NCBI GenBank assembly: GCA_031265595.1
Contig: JAISCM010000264.1
Location: 1-6,226 of the forward strand
Origin: Tannerellaceae bacterium
GTDB taxonomy: Bacteria; Bacteroidota; Bacteroidia; Bacteroidales; Tannerellaceae
Length of the DNA: 6,226 nucleotides
Reading direction: 5' to 3'
This document shows positions 5,255 through 6,226 of the stretch, in pieces; positions within the stretch are counted from its first letter, which is position 1; every line of letters starts with the position of its first letter. Made by a program: the position numbers and the translations under genes. The notes beneath the pieces were generated by a model that was given only the letters and a program-made list of their open reading frames with translations, did no database searches and was not told the origin of the DNA.

Positions 5255-6226
5255 ATGAAAAACGACGATGCAACCACTCACCATCAGGCCCTCACCCAGG
5301 CTACTTATGGCGCTACAGTAGGAGACAATGCCGTACCCGCTGCGGACACCCCCATCGAGAAAGGCAATACCCTCCTCGACTTGTATAAGGTAGAATCAGA
5401 CCCGATTGTCGGCGGCATGGGGCGAGTGTTCCGTATCCGCCACACGGGATGGAATACCGATCTGGCCATGAAGCAGCCCAAGAGGGAGTTGTTTCAGAAC
5501 GAAGCCCAGAAGCAAGCCTTCATCCACGAATGTGACGCCTGGATAAACCTGGGCCTTCACCCGCATATCGTATCCTGCTACTATGTGCGCGAAATAGGCG
5601 GGATACCCTCCATCTTTTCCGAATGGATGGACGGCGGAAGCCTGAAAGGATACATCAACAGCGGCGCATTATATGAAGGAAGTGAGGAAACAGTCTTAGA
5701 ACGTATCCTGGACATCTCCATCCAATTCGCCCGCGGGCTACATTATGCCCATGAACAACAGTTGATCCACCAAGACGTCAAACCAGATAACCTGTTATTG
5801 ACAAAAACAGGAGAAGCCAAAGTAGCCGACTTCGGCCTTGCCAATGCAAAGACAATGCTTGGAGCAGAAGCCGGAAACACCCCATCCGGAACAGGTACGA
5901 TCATATCCAAGTCAGGCGGTTATACCCCAGCCTACTGCTCCCCAGAGCAGCAGACAGAGAAAGGAGAACTAACCCGGCGCACCGACATCTGGAGCTGGGC
6001 CGTATCAGTACTGGAAATGTTCGTAGGCGAACGTCCCTGGAACAACGGAGTAGTAGCCGGCCTGGCCTGCGAAGACTACTTTGACATGGAAAGAACCCCA
6101 CTACCCGAAACCATGAAAGCCCTGCTACGTCATTGCTTCAAACAAGACGAAGCAGAACGCCCACACGATTTCAAAGAAATAGAAACCGCCTTGCTACAGA
6201 TATACCACGATTCAACCGCCAAAGCT
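5255..6226 (+). CDS. Non-RD Ser/Thr protein kinase, 3' end outside the window
   Basis: Second eukaryote-like Ser/Thr kinase. The frame is open for 324 codons to the right edge with no stop, so the C-terminus is missing here. The ATG at 5255 follows an A-rich 16-base gap (GAAACAAGAAAACAAG), typical of Bacteroidota starts. Residues 1-42 are polar and probably disordered. The kinase domain spans about 44-318: GGMGRV loop (53-58, with Ile51 where the first Gly is usual), AMK with Lys73, alpha-C Glu92, HQDVKPDN (172-179, Asp174 and Asn179), DFG (192-194), SPE (229-231), DIW (244-246) and Arg302. The catalytic residues are intact. Gln173 replaces the Arg of HRD, making it a non-RD kinase, a type often not controlled by activation-loop phosphorylation. 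The activation segment is long (195-228) and Gly/Ser/Thr-rich. Related kinases often carry repeat domains such as TPR after the catalytic part; here that is unseen. One sampled line (5581-5640) is about 55% GC. Confidence 0.92.
   Translation, partial: MKNDDATTHHQALTQATYGATVGDNAVPAADTPIEKGNTLLDLYKVESDPIVGGMGRVFRIRHTGWNTDLAMKQPKRELFQNEAQKQAFIHECDAWINLGLHPHIVSCYYVREIGGIPSIFSEWMDGGSLKGYINSGALYEGSEETVLERILDISIQFARGLHYAHEQQLIHQDVKPDNLLLTKTGEAKVADFGLANAKTMLGAEAGNTPSGTGTIISKSGGYTPAYCSPEQQTEKGELTRRTDIWSWAVSVLEMFVGERPWNNGVVAGLACEDYFDMERTPLPETMKALLRHCFKQDEAERPHDFKEIETALLQIYHDSTAKA

Noticed and set aside
499..6226. Type VI secretion phospho-Thr module or tellurite (Ter) operon
   Set aside because: Kinase, PP2C and FHA are shared with those systems, but no secretion component, vWA protein or Ter protein is present in the window.

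Overview
The window looks like chromosomal DNA from a Bacteroidota species, probably a gut-type Bacteroidales. This is inferred from three things: the genes start without a clear Shine-Dalgarno but with A/T-rich leaders, base composition is moderate, and the genes are close-packed with short gaps. No marker gene fixes the genus. All supported genes are on the + strand and are signalling genes.

Layout: 1-498 holds no convincing gene. It contains a cluster of CTGAAAG repeats able to form alternative hairpins (25-104), a short AT palindrome, and a hairpin (401-436) in the leader of the first gene. Then follow: (1) 499-1590, a response-regulator-like protein with a degenerate receiver and apparently two LuxR-type helix-turn-helix modules; (2) 1606-2364, a PP2C-family Ser/Thr phosphatase; (3) 2402-4129, an FHA / zinc-ribbon / coiled-coil / zinc-ribbon / Ser/Thr kinase fusion; (4) 4126-4893, a second, divergent PP2C phosphatase that overlaps the kinase by 4 bases; (5) 4927-5238, a 103-residue protein with two membrane segments; (6) 5255 to the window edge, a second Ser/Thr kinase (HQD, non-RD type) whose catalytic domain is complete but whose 3' end lies outside the window.

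Intergenic gaps are 15, 37, -4, 33 and 16 bases, all on one strand, and I see no terminator between genes. This suggests one operon. Inferred working model: the two kinases write phospho-Ser/Thr marks, the FHA domain reads phospho-Thr, and the two PP2C enzymes erase them. The small membrane protein could anchor or sense at the membrane. The first gene could be the transcriptional output. Its receiver lacks the Asp normally phosphorylated by histidine kinases, so it would have to be controlled another way, perhaps by the Ser/Thr kinases beside it. The stimulus and effector are not visible and may lie downstream.
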